Shown: positions 45,286 to 54,338, numbered from the stretch's first letter. The stretch is 64,000 bases of DNA from Trebonia sp963822615 (GCA_963822615.1 CAWGIM010000001.1:744001-808000); one strand, 5' to 3'. The notes: a model not told the origin generated them from the sequence alone. Translations and numbers: made by a program.

Positions 45286-47640
45286 ATGGCGAAGCCGTTC
45301 AAGGGAACCATCAACATCGACATCCGCGACTCGGAGCCGGACTGGACCCCGTTCGAGCCGCCGGTGGCACCCTACGGCGCGCCCAATGTGCTCTACATCG
45401 TCCTCGACGACGTGGGCTTCTCCGCGATGGACTGCTACGGCGGACTGATCCCGACGCCCAACATCAACCGGATCGCGGACCAGGGTGTCCGCTACACGCA
45501 GTGGCATACCACCGCGCTGTGCTCGCCGACCCGCTCCTGCCTGCTCACCGGGCGCAACCACACGCGCAACAGCATGGCCTGCATCACCGAGGCCGCCATC
45601 GGCTTCCCGAACGGCAGCGGGACGATCCCGCCGGAGAACGGGATGCTGTCGGAGATCCTGGTCGACCGGGGCTGGAACACCTACATCACCGGCAAGTGGC
45701 ACCTGTGCCCGGAGGCCGAGATGAACGTCGCCTCGCCCCGCCGGAACTGGCCGAGCGGGCGCGGCTTCGAGCGCTTCTACGGCTTCCTCGGCGCCGAGAC
45801 CAACCAGTGGTTCCCCGACCTGGTCTACGACAACCACCCGGTCGACCAGCCGAAGCCGCCGGAGCAGGGGTACCACCTGACCGAGGACCTCACCGACAAG
45901 GCGCTCGAGTTCATCAAGGACGCCAAGGTGATCGCGCCGGACAAGCCGTTCTTCCTTTACTACGCGCCCGGCGCGTGCCATGCGCCGCACCATGTCCCCG
46001 CGCAGTGGGCAGAGAAGTTCCGCGGCCAGTTCGACCTGGGGTACGAGGCCATCCGCGAGCAGGTACTGCAGCGGCAGAAGGAGCTGGGCATCGTCCCGCC
46101 GGAGACCGACCTGCCGCCGGTCAACCCGCTCGGCACGATGGAATCGCACACCGACCCGGCCAAGCCGATGAACGAGTTCGACACGACCAGGCCGTGGGAC
46201 ACGCTCTCAGCCGAGGAGAAGCGGCTCTTCTGCCGGATGGCCGAGGTGTACGCCGGGTTCCTCGCGCACACCGACCACCAGATCGGGCGGGTGCTCAACT
46301 ACCTGGAGGAGACCGGGCAGCGGGACAACACGCTGATCATCCTGGTCTCCGACAACGGCGCATCCGGCGAGGGCGGCCCCAACGGCTCGGTGAACGAGAA
46401 CAAGATGGCCAACGGCATCCAGGACGACATCGCCGAGAACCTGGCCAAGATAGACGAACTGGGCGGCCCCAACACGTACAACCACTACCCCACCGGCTGG
46501 GCCATGGCGTTCAACACGCCGTTCAAGATGTGGAAGCGGTACGAGTTCAACGGCGGCACCGCCGACCCGTGCATCATCGCCTGGCCGAAGGGCATCAAGG
46601 CACGCGGCCAGATCAGGCACCAGTACCACCATGCCATCGACCTCGTGCCGACCATCCTCGACGTGCTCGACGTCCAGGTGCCCGCGGAGATCAAGGGCTA
46701 TACCCAGTCGGCGCTGGACGGCGTCAGCATGCGCTACAGCTTCGACGACGCCCGCGCCAAGACCACCAGGCAGACGCAGTTCTACTCCATGCTCGGTTCG
46801 CGCAGCATCTGGCACGACGGCTGGAAGGCGGTCACCACCCACATCGGCGTGACGGGCTGGGGTGACTACGCCAACGACACCTGGGAGCTGTACAACACCG
46901 AGACCGACCGCTCGGAGTGCCACGACCTGGCCGCTGAGCACCCGGACAAGCTTCGCGACCTGGTCAACCTGTGGTACGTGGAGGCGGGGGCGAACGGCGC
47001 GCTGCCGCTGGACGACCGGGGCCCGGTGGAGATCCTCACCACGCCGCGCCCGGTCCTCAGCCCGCCACGCGCCCAGTACACCTACTACCCGGGCACGGCC
47101 GAGGTACCGGAGTCGCAGGCGGTCAACGTCCGCAACCGCTCGTACTCCATCGGCGCGCTGGTGGACATCCCCGGCCCGGGCGCGCAGGGCGTGCTGTTCG
47201 CCCATGGCTCCCGGTTCGGCGGCCACGCGCTTTACGTCAAGGACGGCCGGCTGCACTACGTGTACAACTTCGTGGGCAGCCTTGAACAGCACGTGACCGC
47301 CACCCAGGAGCTGCCAGTCGGCGAGAACCTCATCCTGTCGGCGTCATTCGAGAAGGACGGCGAGGACCCGCCGGGGATCGCGACCGGGACCCTGTCCCTG
47401 TACCACGGCGACCAGAAGGTCGGCGAGGGGCGCATCAAGACCCAGCCGGGCAAGTTCTCCATCGGCGGCGAGGGCCTGTGCGCCGGCCGAGACAGCGGCG
47501 AGGCGGTCACCGACGACTACCCGGGCACGGCGCCCTGGGCGTTCACCGGCGGCACCCTCAACCGGGTCGTCGTCAACGTGAGCGGCAAGCCCTACGTCGA
47601 CCTTGAGCGCGAGGCCGTCGCGATGATGGCCCGGGAGTAG
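45286..47640 (+). CDS. atsA: Arylsulfatase, FGly type (AtsA-like)
   Basis: This protein has 784 residues; the ATG at 45286 has GAGGAG upstream. The sulfatase signature CSPTR is at residues 79-83 (LCSPTRSCLLTGR), so Cys79 should become formylglycine. Metal-site segments are VLYIVLDDVG, GKWHLCPEAEMN and LVSDNGASGEGGPNG. The C-terminal third is a beta-rich domain (AQYTYYPGTAEVPESQAVNV) shared with mycobacterial AtsA (Rv0711), which it closely resembles over its length as far as I can recall. No signal peptide is seen, so it is probably cytoplasmic. The activating enzyme follows six bases later. Confidence 0.92.
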   Translation: MAKPFKGTINIDIRDSEPDWTPFEPPVAPYGAPNVLYIVLDDVGFSAMDCYGGLIPTPNINRIADQGVRYTQWHTTALCSPTRSCLLTGRNHTRNSMACITEAAIGFPNGSGTIPPENGMLSEILVDRGWNTYITGKWHLCPEAEMNVASPRRNWPSGRGFERFYGFLGAETNQWFPDLVYDNHPVDQPKPPEQGYHLTEDLTDKALEFIKDAKVIAPDKPFFLYYAPGACHAPHHVPAQWAEKFRGQFDLGYEAIREQVLQRQKELGIVPPETDLPPVNPLGTMESHTDPAKPMNEFDTTRPWDTLSAEEKRLFCRMAEVYAGFLAHTDHQIGRVLNYLEETGQRDNTLIILVSDNGASGEGGPNGSVNENKMANGIQDDIAENLAKIDELGGPNTYNHYPTGWAMAFNTPFKMWKRYEFNGGTADPCIIAWPKGIKARGQIRHQYHHAIDLVPTILDVLDVQVPAEIKGYTQSALDGVSMRYSFDDARAKTTRQTQFYSMLGSRSIWHDGWKAVTTHIGVTGWGDYANDTWELYNTETDRSECHDLAAEHPDKLRDLVNLWYVEAGANGALPLDDRGPVEILTTPRPVLSPPRAQYTYYPGTAEVPESQAVNVRNRSYSIGALVDIPGPGAQGVLFAHGSRFGGHALYVKDGRLHYVYNFVGSLEQHVTATQELPVGENLILSASFEKDGEDPPGIATGTLSLYHGDQKVGEGRIKTQPGKFSIGGEGLCAGRDSGEAVTDDYPGTAPWAFTGGTLNRVVVNVSGKPYVDLEREAVAMMARE

Positions 47641-47646
47641 CGCCCA

Positions 47647-48648
47647 GTGAGCGAAACCCTCCCCGCCGCCCGGCCCGGCACTTCCGGGCCGGGCGGCGGT
47701 CCCGTGCCCGCAGCACCGCGGACGACCCGCACCAAGAACATGACCTGGGTGCCCGGCGGCCGCTTCCTGATGGGCTCGGCCGATTTCTACCCGGAGGAAC
47801 GACCAGTCCGTCCAGTGGAAGTGGACGCCTTCTGGATCGATACCCGCCCGGTCACCGTGGCCGAGTTCCGCCGGTTCGTGAACGCGACCGGGTACGTGAC
47901 CGTGGCCGAGCGGCCACTGGAGGCGGCCCAGTACCCCGGCGCCGACCCGGCGCTGCTGAGCCCCGGCTCGCTGGTCTTCTTCCCAACCAGCGGGCCGGCT
48001 GACCTGCGGGACGTGTCCCAGTGGTGGCGCTACACGCCCGGTGCGAGCTGGCGCCACCCGGCCGGCCCGGGCAGCACCGTCGGCGGCCTCGACCGCCACC
48101 CGGTCAGCCACGTGGCGGCCGAGGACGCCGACGCGTACGCCGCCTGGGCGGGCAAGGAACTGCCGACCGAGGCCGAATGGGAGTTCGCCGCCCGCGGCGG
48201 CCTCGACGGCGCCACCTTCACCTGGGGCGACGACCCGGAGCCGCGCGGCCGGGTGATGGCCAACACCTGGCGGGGCGAGTTCCCGTGGCGCAGCGTGAAG
48301 CCGCCCGGCAAGCGCGGCACCAGCCCGGTCGGCAGCTTCCCGCCCAACGGCTACGGGCTGTTCGACATGGCGGGCAACGTCTGGGAGTGGACCAGCGACT
48401 ACTTCACCGCCGCGAACCCGGGGGGCGGCTGCTGCGTGCCCCGTAACCCGCGGGTGACCTCGCCCGAGGCGAGCCTGGTACCGGGCGAGCCCGGTGCCCA
48501 CATCCCGCGCCGGGTCATCAAGGGCGGCTCGCACCTGTGCGCGCCGAACTACTGCCTGCGCTACCGCCCGGCCGCGCGCCAGGGCGAGGCGGTTGACACC
48601 TCCACCGCGCACCTGGGGTTCCGCTGCGTCGTGCGGGCTCCGGACTGA
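47647..48648 (+). CDS. Formylglycine-generating enzyme (FGE/SUMF1 family)
   Basis: This protein has 333 residues. It oxidises the sulfatase active-site cysteine to formylglycine. Family motifs are WVPGGRFLMGSADFYPEE, HPVSHVAAEDADAYAAWAGK, LPTEAEWEFAARGG and GLFDMAGNVWEWTSDY. The copper-binding cysteines are in GGSHLCAPNYCLRYRPAAR (Cys298 and Cys303), followed by HLGFRCV. The catalytic apparatus is therefore complete. The GTG start lies six bases after atsA, so enzyme and substrate are made together. Confidence 0.93.
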   Translation: MSETLPAARPGTSGPGGGPVPAAPRTTRTKNMTWVPGGRFLMGSADFYPEERPVRPVEVDAFWIDTRPVTVAEFRRFVNATGYVTVAERPLEAAQYPGADPALLSPGSLVFFPTSGPADLRDVSQWWRYTPGASWRHPAGPGSTVGGLDRHPVSHVAAEDADAYAAWAGKELPTEAEWEFAARGGLDGATFTWGDDPEPRGRVMANTWRGEFPWRSVKPPGKRGTSPVGSFPPNGYGLFDMAGNVWEWTSDYFTAANPGGGCCVPRNPRVTSPEASLVPGEPGAHIPRRVIKGGSHLCAPNYCLRYRPAARQGEAVDTSTAHLGFRCVVRAPD

Positions 48649-48725
48649 CGGCGGCGCCGGGGTGACCGCCTGTTCCCTCCCCCGATCGACACCACACATG
48701 CTCTGGTCGCGGCCGGCCGGGCGCC

Positions 48726-48770
48726 TCACCCAGCGCGGGTGAGGCCGCCGCCTGGCCGCATTCCTACAAT
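48726..48770 (+). promoter_or_regulatory. Regulon site E: palindrome plus -10 hexamer, DUF2252 promoter
   Basis: TCACCCAGCGCGGGTGA (48726-48742) has one perfect half and two changes in the other. TACAAT (48765-48770), a near-consensus -10, lies 22 bases downstream. The DUF2252 ATG is 107 bases from the palindrome. Confidence 0.66.
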
Positions 48771-48786
48771 CCGCCCAAAGGGAGCC

Positions 48787-48825
48787 GCGGCCAGGCGATG
48801 CGGCCAGGCGATGCGGCCAGGCGAT
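48787..48825 (+). repeat. Three tandem copies of a 13-base unit in the DUF2252 leader
   Basis: The unit GCGGCCAGGCGAT is repeated exactly three times (48787-48799, 48800-48812, 48813-48825). The copies lie between the predicted -10 of site E and the ribosome-binding site of the DUF2252 gene, so they would be in the 5' untranslated RNA. A 13-base unit makes copy-number change by slippage possible. Confidence 0.8.
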
Positions 48826-48848
48826 ACCGAGAGCCAGGGAGCTACCCG

Positions 48849-50318
48849 ATGTGCGCGCAGCTGAGCGTGGCCGACCGCCGGTCCAGGGGAACCCAGGCGG
48901 TCGTGGCGGTACCGCTCCGGGCCCACCGCGGGTGGGAACCCGCCGCCGGACGGCGCAGCCCGGTCACCGTGCTGGCCGAGCAGGAGGCCGACCGGCTGCC
49001 GGACTTGGTGCCGGTCAGGCACGGCCGGATGATGGTGTCCCCGTTCACCTTCTACCGGGGCGCGGCCGCGGTGATGGCCGAAGACCTGCGGGACACCCCG
49101 GTGGCAGGCCTGCCGGTGCAGCTGTGCGGTGACGCCCACCTGTCCAACTTCGGGGTGTTCGGCTCGCCCGAGCGGCGGCTGGTATTTGACCTCAACGACT
49201 TCGACGAGACGCTGCCGGGGCCGTTCGAGTACGACGTGAAGCGCATGGTGACCAGCTTCGTCATCGCCGCGCGGGACAACGGGTTCACAGCCGCCGAGAC
49301 CAAGGGGGTGGCCCGGGCGGCAGTGGCCGCCTACCGGCTCGCAATGGCGGACTTCGCCCAGCTCGGGGCGATGGAGGTGTGGTACGCCTGCGCCGACGAG
49401 GACCGGATAAGGGCGGCCGTCCGCGGCCGCCTCGACCGCTACAGCCAGGCGGCGAAGTCGGCCAGCTCGGCCAAGGAGAAGAAGCGCGCCCGCAAGGAGG
49501 CCAAGCTGGCGCGGCGGGCGGCCAGGACCGCGGCTAAGGCAACCGCCAAGGCGCGCACCCGGGACAGCACCCAGGCGCTGTCCAAGCTGGGCGAGCATGT
49601 GGGCGGACGTTACCGGATCGTCAGCCAGCCGCCGGTCATCATCCCGCTGCGGGAGCTGGCGTTCGAGATGGCGCCCGGCCTGACGCCGGAGCAGATCGAG
49701 GAGAGCATCCGCGACCAGTTCCGCGCTTACCGTGCCACCTTGCAGCCAGACCGGCGGCACCTGCTCGAGCAGTTCGAGATGGTGGACGCCGCCCGCAAGG
49801 TGGTGGGCGTGGGCAGCGTCGGCACCCGCGCGTACATCGTGCTGCTCGAGGGCCGCGACGCCAGCGACCCGCTGTTCCTGCAGATCAAGGAGGCCACCTC
49901 GTCGGTGCTCGAGGGTCACCTGCCGCGCAGCCGTTACCGCCAGCACGGGCAGCGGGTGGTGCAGGGGCAGCGGCTGATGCAGGCGGCCAGCGACATCTAC
50001 CTCGGCTGGACCCGCGGGCCCCGCGGCCGCCACTTCTACTGGCGGCAGCTGCGCGACATGAAGGGCTCGGCCACCGTCGAGTCGATGTCGCCGCTGGCGC
50101 TGGCGGAGTACGGCCGGCTGTGCGGCTGGACCCTGGCGCGGGCGCACGCGCGCTCGGGCGACCCGGTGGCGCTCGCCGCTTACCTGGGCGACAGCGACGC
50201 GTTCGACCGCGCGATGACGAACTTCGCGTTCCGCTACGCCGACCAGAACGATCGCGACTACGCGGAGTTCGTCGCCGCGGTCAAGTCTGGCCAGCTAGCG
50301 GCGGTCGAGGGTGTCTGA
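48849..50318 (+). CDS. DUF2252 family protein
   Basis: This protein has 489 residues. The ATG at 48849 has AGGGAG upstream. It is recognised by MMVSPFTFYRGAAAVMAEDL, then LCGDAHLSNFGVFGSPERRLVFDLNDFDET and GTRAYIVLLEGRDASDPLFLQIKEA. The GDAHLxNFG and DxNDFDE segments resemble the catalytic and metal loops of aminoglycoside-kinase-like folds, so a phosphotransferase activity is plausible but unproven. A lysine/alanine-rich helix (KEKKRARKEAKLARRAARTAAK) interrupts the domain. It is the last unit of the palindrome regulon. Confidence 0.85.
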   Translation: MCAQLSVADRRSRGTQAVVAVPLRAHRGWEPAAGRRSPVTVLAEQEADRLPDLVPVRHGRMMVSPFTFYRGAAAVMAEDLRDTPVAGLPVQLCGDAHLSNFGVFGSPERRLVFDLNDFDETLPGPFEYDVKRMVTSFVIAARDNGFTAAETKGVARAAVAAYRLAMADFAQLGAMEVWYACADEDRIRAAVRGRLDRYSQAAKSASSAKEKKRARKEAKLARRAARTAAKATAKARTRDSTQALSKLGEHVGGRYRIVSQPPVIIPLRELAFEMAPGLTPEQIEESIRDQFRAYRATLQPDRRHLLEQFEMVDAARKVVGVGSVGTRAYIVLLEGRDASDPLFLQIKEATSSVLEGHLPRSRYRQHGQRVVQGQRLMQAASDIYLGWTRGPRGRHFYWRQLRDMKGSATVESMSPLALAEYGRLCGWTLARAHARSGDPVALAAYLGDSDAFDRAMTNFAFRYADQNDRDYAEFVAAVKSGQLAAVEGV

Positions 50319-50326
50319 ACCGGCCG

Positions 50327-50342
50327 GACGGCCGCGGCCGTC
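50327..50342 (+). terminator. Palindromic hairpin after DUF2252
   Basis: GACGGCCGCGGCCGTC is a 16-base perfect palindrome starting eight bases after the DUF2252 stop. It is a plausible terminator stem. No U-tract follows. The rest of the gap to 50527 shows nothing recognisable. Confidence 0.45.
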
Positions 50343-50527
50343 AGCACCAGGAAGGCGACGCCGTCCGTACAACGAGATTTACCTGGGCGTCATGCAGCCG
50401 TTTGCCCGGCATGCAGGTAAACATGGCATCCTGCCCCCATATGCCGGACCTGGGTGACCGAACGGCGGCCGAGCGCCGCGGCCGGGGCCCGGCGTTCCCC
50501 AGCCCGTCACCAGGCCGCGCGCCCGCG

Positions 50528-50893
50528 TCACGCTTCGGCGGTGAAGGCGAACGCGCCGTCGGGCCCCGGTGCCAGCGGCCGCGTCTCCACCACCGCGTCG
50601 ACGTTGAGCGGGCCGTAGATATGCGGGAACGGCAGCTCCGCCCCTGGCACGTCCTCGTACCGCACCTCGGATCGCAGCAGTCCCGGCTCGATCACCAGTA
50701 TCAGCAGCTCACCGGGAACGTCACGGTAGAATTTATTGGCGGTCCGCGCCACCTGCGAGGCCTGGGAAGCGTGGATGAATCCTTCCTCGGCCAGCGTCGT
50801 GCCGACCGAGGAGCGGGTGTACTCGCCGTCCGCCCGCGCTTGCTCCCAGTCGGCGCGGGTGGCGATGTGGTAGATACGGCTCACGGCGGTCAC
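50528..50893 (-). CDS. DUF952 family protein
   Basis: This protein has 121 residues from the GTG at 50891-50893 (GGGAG four bases upstream). The family is recognised by IYHIATRADWEQARADGEYTRSS, then EEGFIHASQASQVARTANKFY, LLRSEVRYEDV and FPHIYGPLNVDAV. DUF952 proteins are small cytosolic proteins related to glutathione-transferase-like or ADP-ribosyl-fold proteins; function is not known. It is a single gene, divergent from the metallophosphoesterase. Confidence 0.85.
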   Translation of the reverse strand: MTAVSRIYHIATRADWEQARADGEYTRSSVGTTLAEEGFIHASQASQVARTANKFYRDVPGELLILVIEPGLLRSEVRYEDVPGAELPFPHIYGPLNVDAVVETRPLAPGPDGAFAFTAEA

Positions 50894-51116
50894 GTTACTC
50901 CCGGCGCTCTCGTGGTAGCTAAGCGGTCTGGTCGTGCCCGCCGGGCGGGCCCGACCACACAAGGTGGCACGCCGGCCAACCATTGGGAGAACGCAGACGT
51001 GGCACTGAACGAAGAGCGCTACTGTTTGGTGGCTTCGCCCGGCCCGACCCCGAACTGTCCGGCTCGACACCTGAAGGGCGGCCTGCTCGCGCTTATGGGG
51101 AAGGAACCCGATTGCC

Positions 51117-52478
51117 ATGGCTTCGCCGCGGCCTGACGTCAGCGACCGGCTTGAGGTAGCCATCGTGCCGGGAGGCACGGTGATCGCGATCAGCGACCTG
51201 CACCTGCCGCCCGAGCGGACCACGGTGTCCGGCCGCAGCTGCGCGGTGCTGGCCCGGCGGATAGCAGCCGCCCCGGCACCGCTGACGGTGGTGCTGGCCG
51301 GGGACATCGTGGAGCTGCTGGCGCATCCCGGGCGCTCCGCGGCCGAGGTGCTCGACGCGCACGACGACCTGTGCGACGCCCTCGCCGCCGTGACCGAGCG
51401 GGGCGGCCAGGTCATCTACACCGTTGGCAACCACGACGGTGACCTGGCCTGGGACCTGAAGGCCGCGACCGCGGTGCACGACGCCACCGGGGCCAAGCTC
51501 TGCCTGGCGGCCGACCTGATGCTGCCCGGCGGCAGCAAGATCCGGGTGGAGCACGGGCACCAGGTCGATCCCTACAACTGCTTCCACGACCCGCGCAACC
51601 CGCTGGACACCCCGCTCGGGCACCACATCGTCCGCGAGGTGATCCCGAAGCTTGAGCGGATCGGCCGGGACTGGCTGACCGGTGCGCACGAGATGGCCGA
51701 CCCGGCCGACTTCCCGTCGTTCATCGCCTCCCGCCTGGTCTACCGCAAGCTGATCCGCCACCTGTGGTGGCTGATCCTCGTCCCGATCGTGCTCTTCGCC
51801 CTGGTACTGCCCCAGGTCGGCCGGGTCGGCGACCGCTACCCGGACGCGGGCCGCTGGCTGCACGACGGGGAGATCCTCGGCTACGGCGCGCTGGTCGACA
51901 TCGCGCTGATCGCGGTGGTGGTGGCGGTGGTGTCGCGCCGCGCCTGGGTCTCGCTCAGCGGCCTTGCGCTGGCCGGGCGTGGCTACAGCCAGAACTCGGC
52001 CGCCAGGGAACGGGCCGACGCGCTCATCGCCGAGGGCTACACCGGCTACCTTTCCGGGCACACCCACCACCCGGAGCTGCACGCCCACGGCGACGGCTTC
52101 TACGGCAACACCGGCTCGTGCACCTCGGTGGTCGAGGCGATCAACACCATCTACGGGATGCCCCCGGTCTACCTGCGTACCCAGCAGCTGTCCTGGCTAG
52201 AGATCAGCACCACGGCCAGCCAGGCAGCCGCCGACAAGGAGTCGGACGAACCAGTGCGGATGACCGGCGGCTGCCACCTCCAGCTCAAGTCCGCCCGGGT
52301 CGAGCTACCCGGCGCGACCCGGTTCGAGCGCTTCCTCGCCCGGGCCCGCAACCCGCACGCGACCGCGCCCCGGGCCGTCGCAAGCTGGCCAGAAGGCCCG
52401 GACTGGCCCCTCGAGGGCCGCCACCGCAAGCACCGCCACCTCAGGAGGCGCCGCAAGTCCCTCAGCGAAGCCTGCTAG
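51117..52478 (+). CDS. Membrane-anchored metallophosphoesterase
   Basis: This protein has 453 residues. The ATG at 51117 has a purine-rich site (GGGGAAGGA) upstream. Calcineurin-like motifs are all present: ISDLHL, LAGDIVE, VGNHDGD, VEHGHQVDP and SGHTHHPELHAHG. Two adjacent transmembrane helices lie between the fourth and fifth motifs (HLWWLILVPIVLFALVLPQVG and GALVDIALIAVVVAVVSR), so the catalytic domain is split by a hairpin anchor. The C-terminus is basic (HRKHRHLRRRRKS). Substrate is unknown; UDP-diacylglucosamine-type or nucleotide substrates are possible. Confidence 0.85.
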   Translation: MASPRPDVSDRLEVAIVPGGTVIAISDLHLPPERTTVSGRSCAVLARRIAAAPAPLTVVLAGDIVELLAHPGRSAAEVLDAHDDLCDALAAVTERGGQVIYTVGNHDGDLAWDLKAATAVHDATGAKLCLAADLMLPGGSKIRVEHGHQVDPYNCFHDPRNPLDTPLGHHIVREVIPKLERIGRDWLTGAHEMADPADFPSFIASRLVYRKLIRHLWWLILVPIVLFALVLPQVGRVGDRYPDAGRWLHDGEILGYGALVDIALIAVVVAVVSRRAWVSLSGLALAGRGYSQNSAARERADALIAEGYTGYLSGHTHHPELHAHGDGFYGNTGSCTSVVEAINTIYGMPPVYLRTQQLSWLEISTTASQAAADKESDEPVRMTGGCHLQLKSARVELPGATRFERFLARARNPHATAPRAVASWPEGPDWPLEGRHRKHRHLRRRRKSLSEAC

Positions 52479-52608
52479 CCCAGACGCCCGCCAGCCCGCT
52501 CAGGGGCGGGATGCCGGCCGGGGCGGGCGAGGTGGCTGGCGGGCAATGTACTACAGATTGTCGGACCTGCGCCCTGCGGCACGCGGCCACGGCCCTTAGA
52601 CTCTGTGC

Positions 52609-53538
52609 GTGAGCAATCCCCCGGCCGTCGAGATCTCCGGCTTGGTGAAACGGTACGGGCCGCTGACCGCCGTGGACGGTCTCAGCCTGACCGCGGCCCG
52701 GGGCGAGGTGACCGCGATCCTCGGCCCGAACGGGGCCGGCAAGACCACCACCATCGAGGTGTGCGAGGGCTACCGCGCGGCGGACGGCGGCACGGTGCGG
52801 GTGCTGGGGCTCGACCCGGCGCGCGACGGCGCCCGGCTCAAGCCCCGGGTCGGGGTGATGCTCCAGGCGGGCGGCATCCCGCCCGCCGTGCCGGCGGGCG
52901 AGTACCTGCGGACGCTCAGTCGGTTCCATGTGAAACCACACGACACGGCGTGGCTGCTTGACATCGTTGGCCTGTCGAGTCACGCGAAGACCCCGTACAA
53001 GCGGCTGTCGGGCGGGCAGCAGCAGCGGCTGTCACTCGCCGCCGCCGTCCTCGGACGCCCCGAGCTGGTCTTCCTTGACGAGCCGACGGCCGGCATGGAC
53101 CCGCAGGCGCGGCACGCGACCTGGGACCTGGTCACCGCGCTCAAGGCCGACGGGGTGAGCGTGATCCTCACCACCCACTTCATGGAGGAAGCGGAGCGGC
53201 TGTCCGACCGCGTGGTCATCATCGACCACGGTCGACCAGTCGCCGACGGCACTCCCGTCCAGCTCACCGGCACGGCCGGCCAGCTCCGGTTCCGGGCCGA
53301 GGCCGGCCTTGACACCGACAACCTGCTGGCGGCGCTGCCCGCGGGCAGTGCCGCCAAGGAGTCGCCGGCCGGCCACTACCTGATCGAGGTGCCCGGCGGG
53401 GCGGTCAAGCCGGCCCTGCTGGCCGCGGTCACCGCCTGGTGCGCGGACCGGGGCGTGCTGCCGAGCAGCCTGCAGATCGAGTCGCGCACGCTCGAGGACG
53501 TCTTCCTCGAGCTGACAGGAAAGGACCTGAGGGGTTGA
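52609..53538 (+). CDS. ABC-2 type exporter ATPase, ctaA-linked
   Basis: This protein has 309 residues. Walker A is GPNGAGKTT, with signature LSGGQQQRLSLAAAVL, Walker B LVFLDEPTAGMDPQARH and LTTHFMEEAERLSD. It is a DrrA/CcmA-like ATPase with an extra C-terminal domain (residues 225-309). The start is GTG at 52609. The permease begins within its stop codon (TTGA). In actinobacteria this transporter pair is often found next to ctaA and near suf. Confidence 0.88.
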   Translation: MSNPPAVEISGLVKRYGPLTAVDGLSLTAARGEVTAILGPNGAGKTTTIEVCEGYRAADGGTVRVLGLDPARDGARLKPRVGVMLQAGGIPPAVPAGEYLRTLSRFHVKPHDTAWLLDIVGLSSHAKTPYKRLSGGQQQRLSLAAAVLGRPELVFLDEPTAGMDPQARHATWDLVTALKADGVSVILTTHFMEEAERLSDRVVIIDHGRPVADGTPVQLTGTAGQLRFRAEAGLDTDNLLAALPAGSAAKESPAGHYLIEVPGGAVKPALLAAVTAWCADRGVLPSSLQIESRTLEDVFLELTGKDLRG

Positions 53539-54338
53539 CCAGCCAGCCGATCACCAGCGCGCCGCCCCGCACCTGGTCCCCGGCGCCCGGCGCGGCGCCG
53601 CTGAGCCGGATGGTGGCGGCGCAGGCCGCCCAGGAGACCCGTCAGCTGCTGCGCAACGGGGAGCAGCTGACGCTCACCCTCATCATCCCGCTGCTGCTGC
53701 TGGCCGCCTTCAGCCTGGAGCCGCTGATCGACTTCGGCGGCGGGTACACCCGGATCGACTTCCTCACCCCGGGCGTGATCGCGCTGGCGGTGATGTCGAC
53801 CGCGTTCACCAGCCAGGCGATCGCCACCGGGTTCGAGCGCCGGTACGGCGTGCTCAAGCGGCTCGGGGCGACGCCGCTGTCCCGGGCCGGCCTGATCGCC
53901 GCCAAGACCGTCACCGTGATCGGCGTCGAGCTGCTCCAGGCGGCCATCATCTTGCTCATCGCGCTCGCACTCGGCTGGTCACCGGACGCCGTCCCGGCCG
54001 CGGTGGTCGTGGTGCCGCTGCTGGTGCTGCTCGGCACCGCCGCCTTCAGCGGCTTCGCGCTGCTGCTGGCGGGCACCCTGCGGGCCGAGGCGACCCTGGC
54101 CGGGGCCAACCTGATCTACGTGGTGCTGCTCGGTGTCGGCGGCGTGGTCTTCCCGCTCACCAAGTTCCCGCGCGGCGCCCGCTCGCTGCTAGAGCTGCTG
54201 CCGACCGGGGCACTGTCCAGCGGGCTGCGCGCGGTGCTGGCCAACGGGTCCGCCTTCCCGGTCAGGGACGCGGTTACCCTCGCGGTCTGGGCGGTCGTCG
54301 GGGTCGCGCTGGCCGTCCGCTTCTTCCGGTGGGAATGA
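53535..54338 (+). CDS. ABC-2 type exporter permease
   Basis: This protein has 267 residues from a TTG at 53535-53537 that overlaps the ATPase stop. About six transmembrane helices are seen (LTLTLIIPLLLLAAFSLEPL; FLTPGVIALAVMSTAFTSQAIAT; VIGVELLQAAIILLIALALGW; VVVVPLLVLLGTAAFSGFALLLA). The cytoplasmic loop GFERRYGVLKRLGATPLSRAGL is typical of DrrB-like permeases. An upstream frame exists, but the TTG makes a tight coupled joint. Substrate is unknown. Confidence 0.85.
   Translation: MTSQPITSAPPRTWSPAPGAAPLSRMVAAQAAQETRQLLRNGEQLTLTLIIPLLLLAAFSLEPLIDFGGGYTRIDFLTPGVIALAVMSTAFTSQAIATGFERRYGVLKRLGATPLSRAGLIAAKTVTVIGVELLQAAIILLIALALGWSPDAVPAAVVVVPLLVLLGTAAFSGFALLLAGTLRAEATLAGANLIYVVLLGVGGVVFPLTKFPRGARSLLELLPTGALSSGLRAVLANGSAFPVRDAVTLAVWAVVGVALAVRFFRWE

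Noticed and set aside
48787..48825. Tandem 13-base repeats as a CRISPR array
   Set aside because: The copies are directly adjacent with no spacers, are too short, and no cas genes are present.
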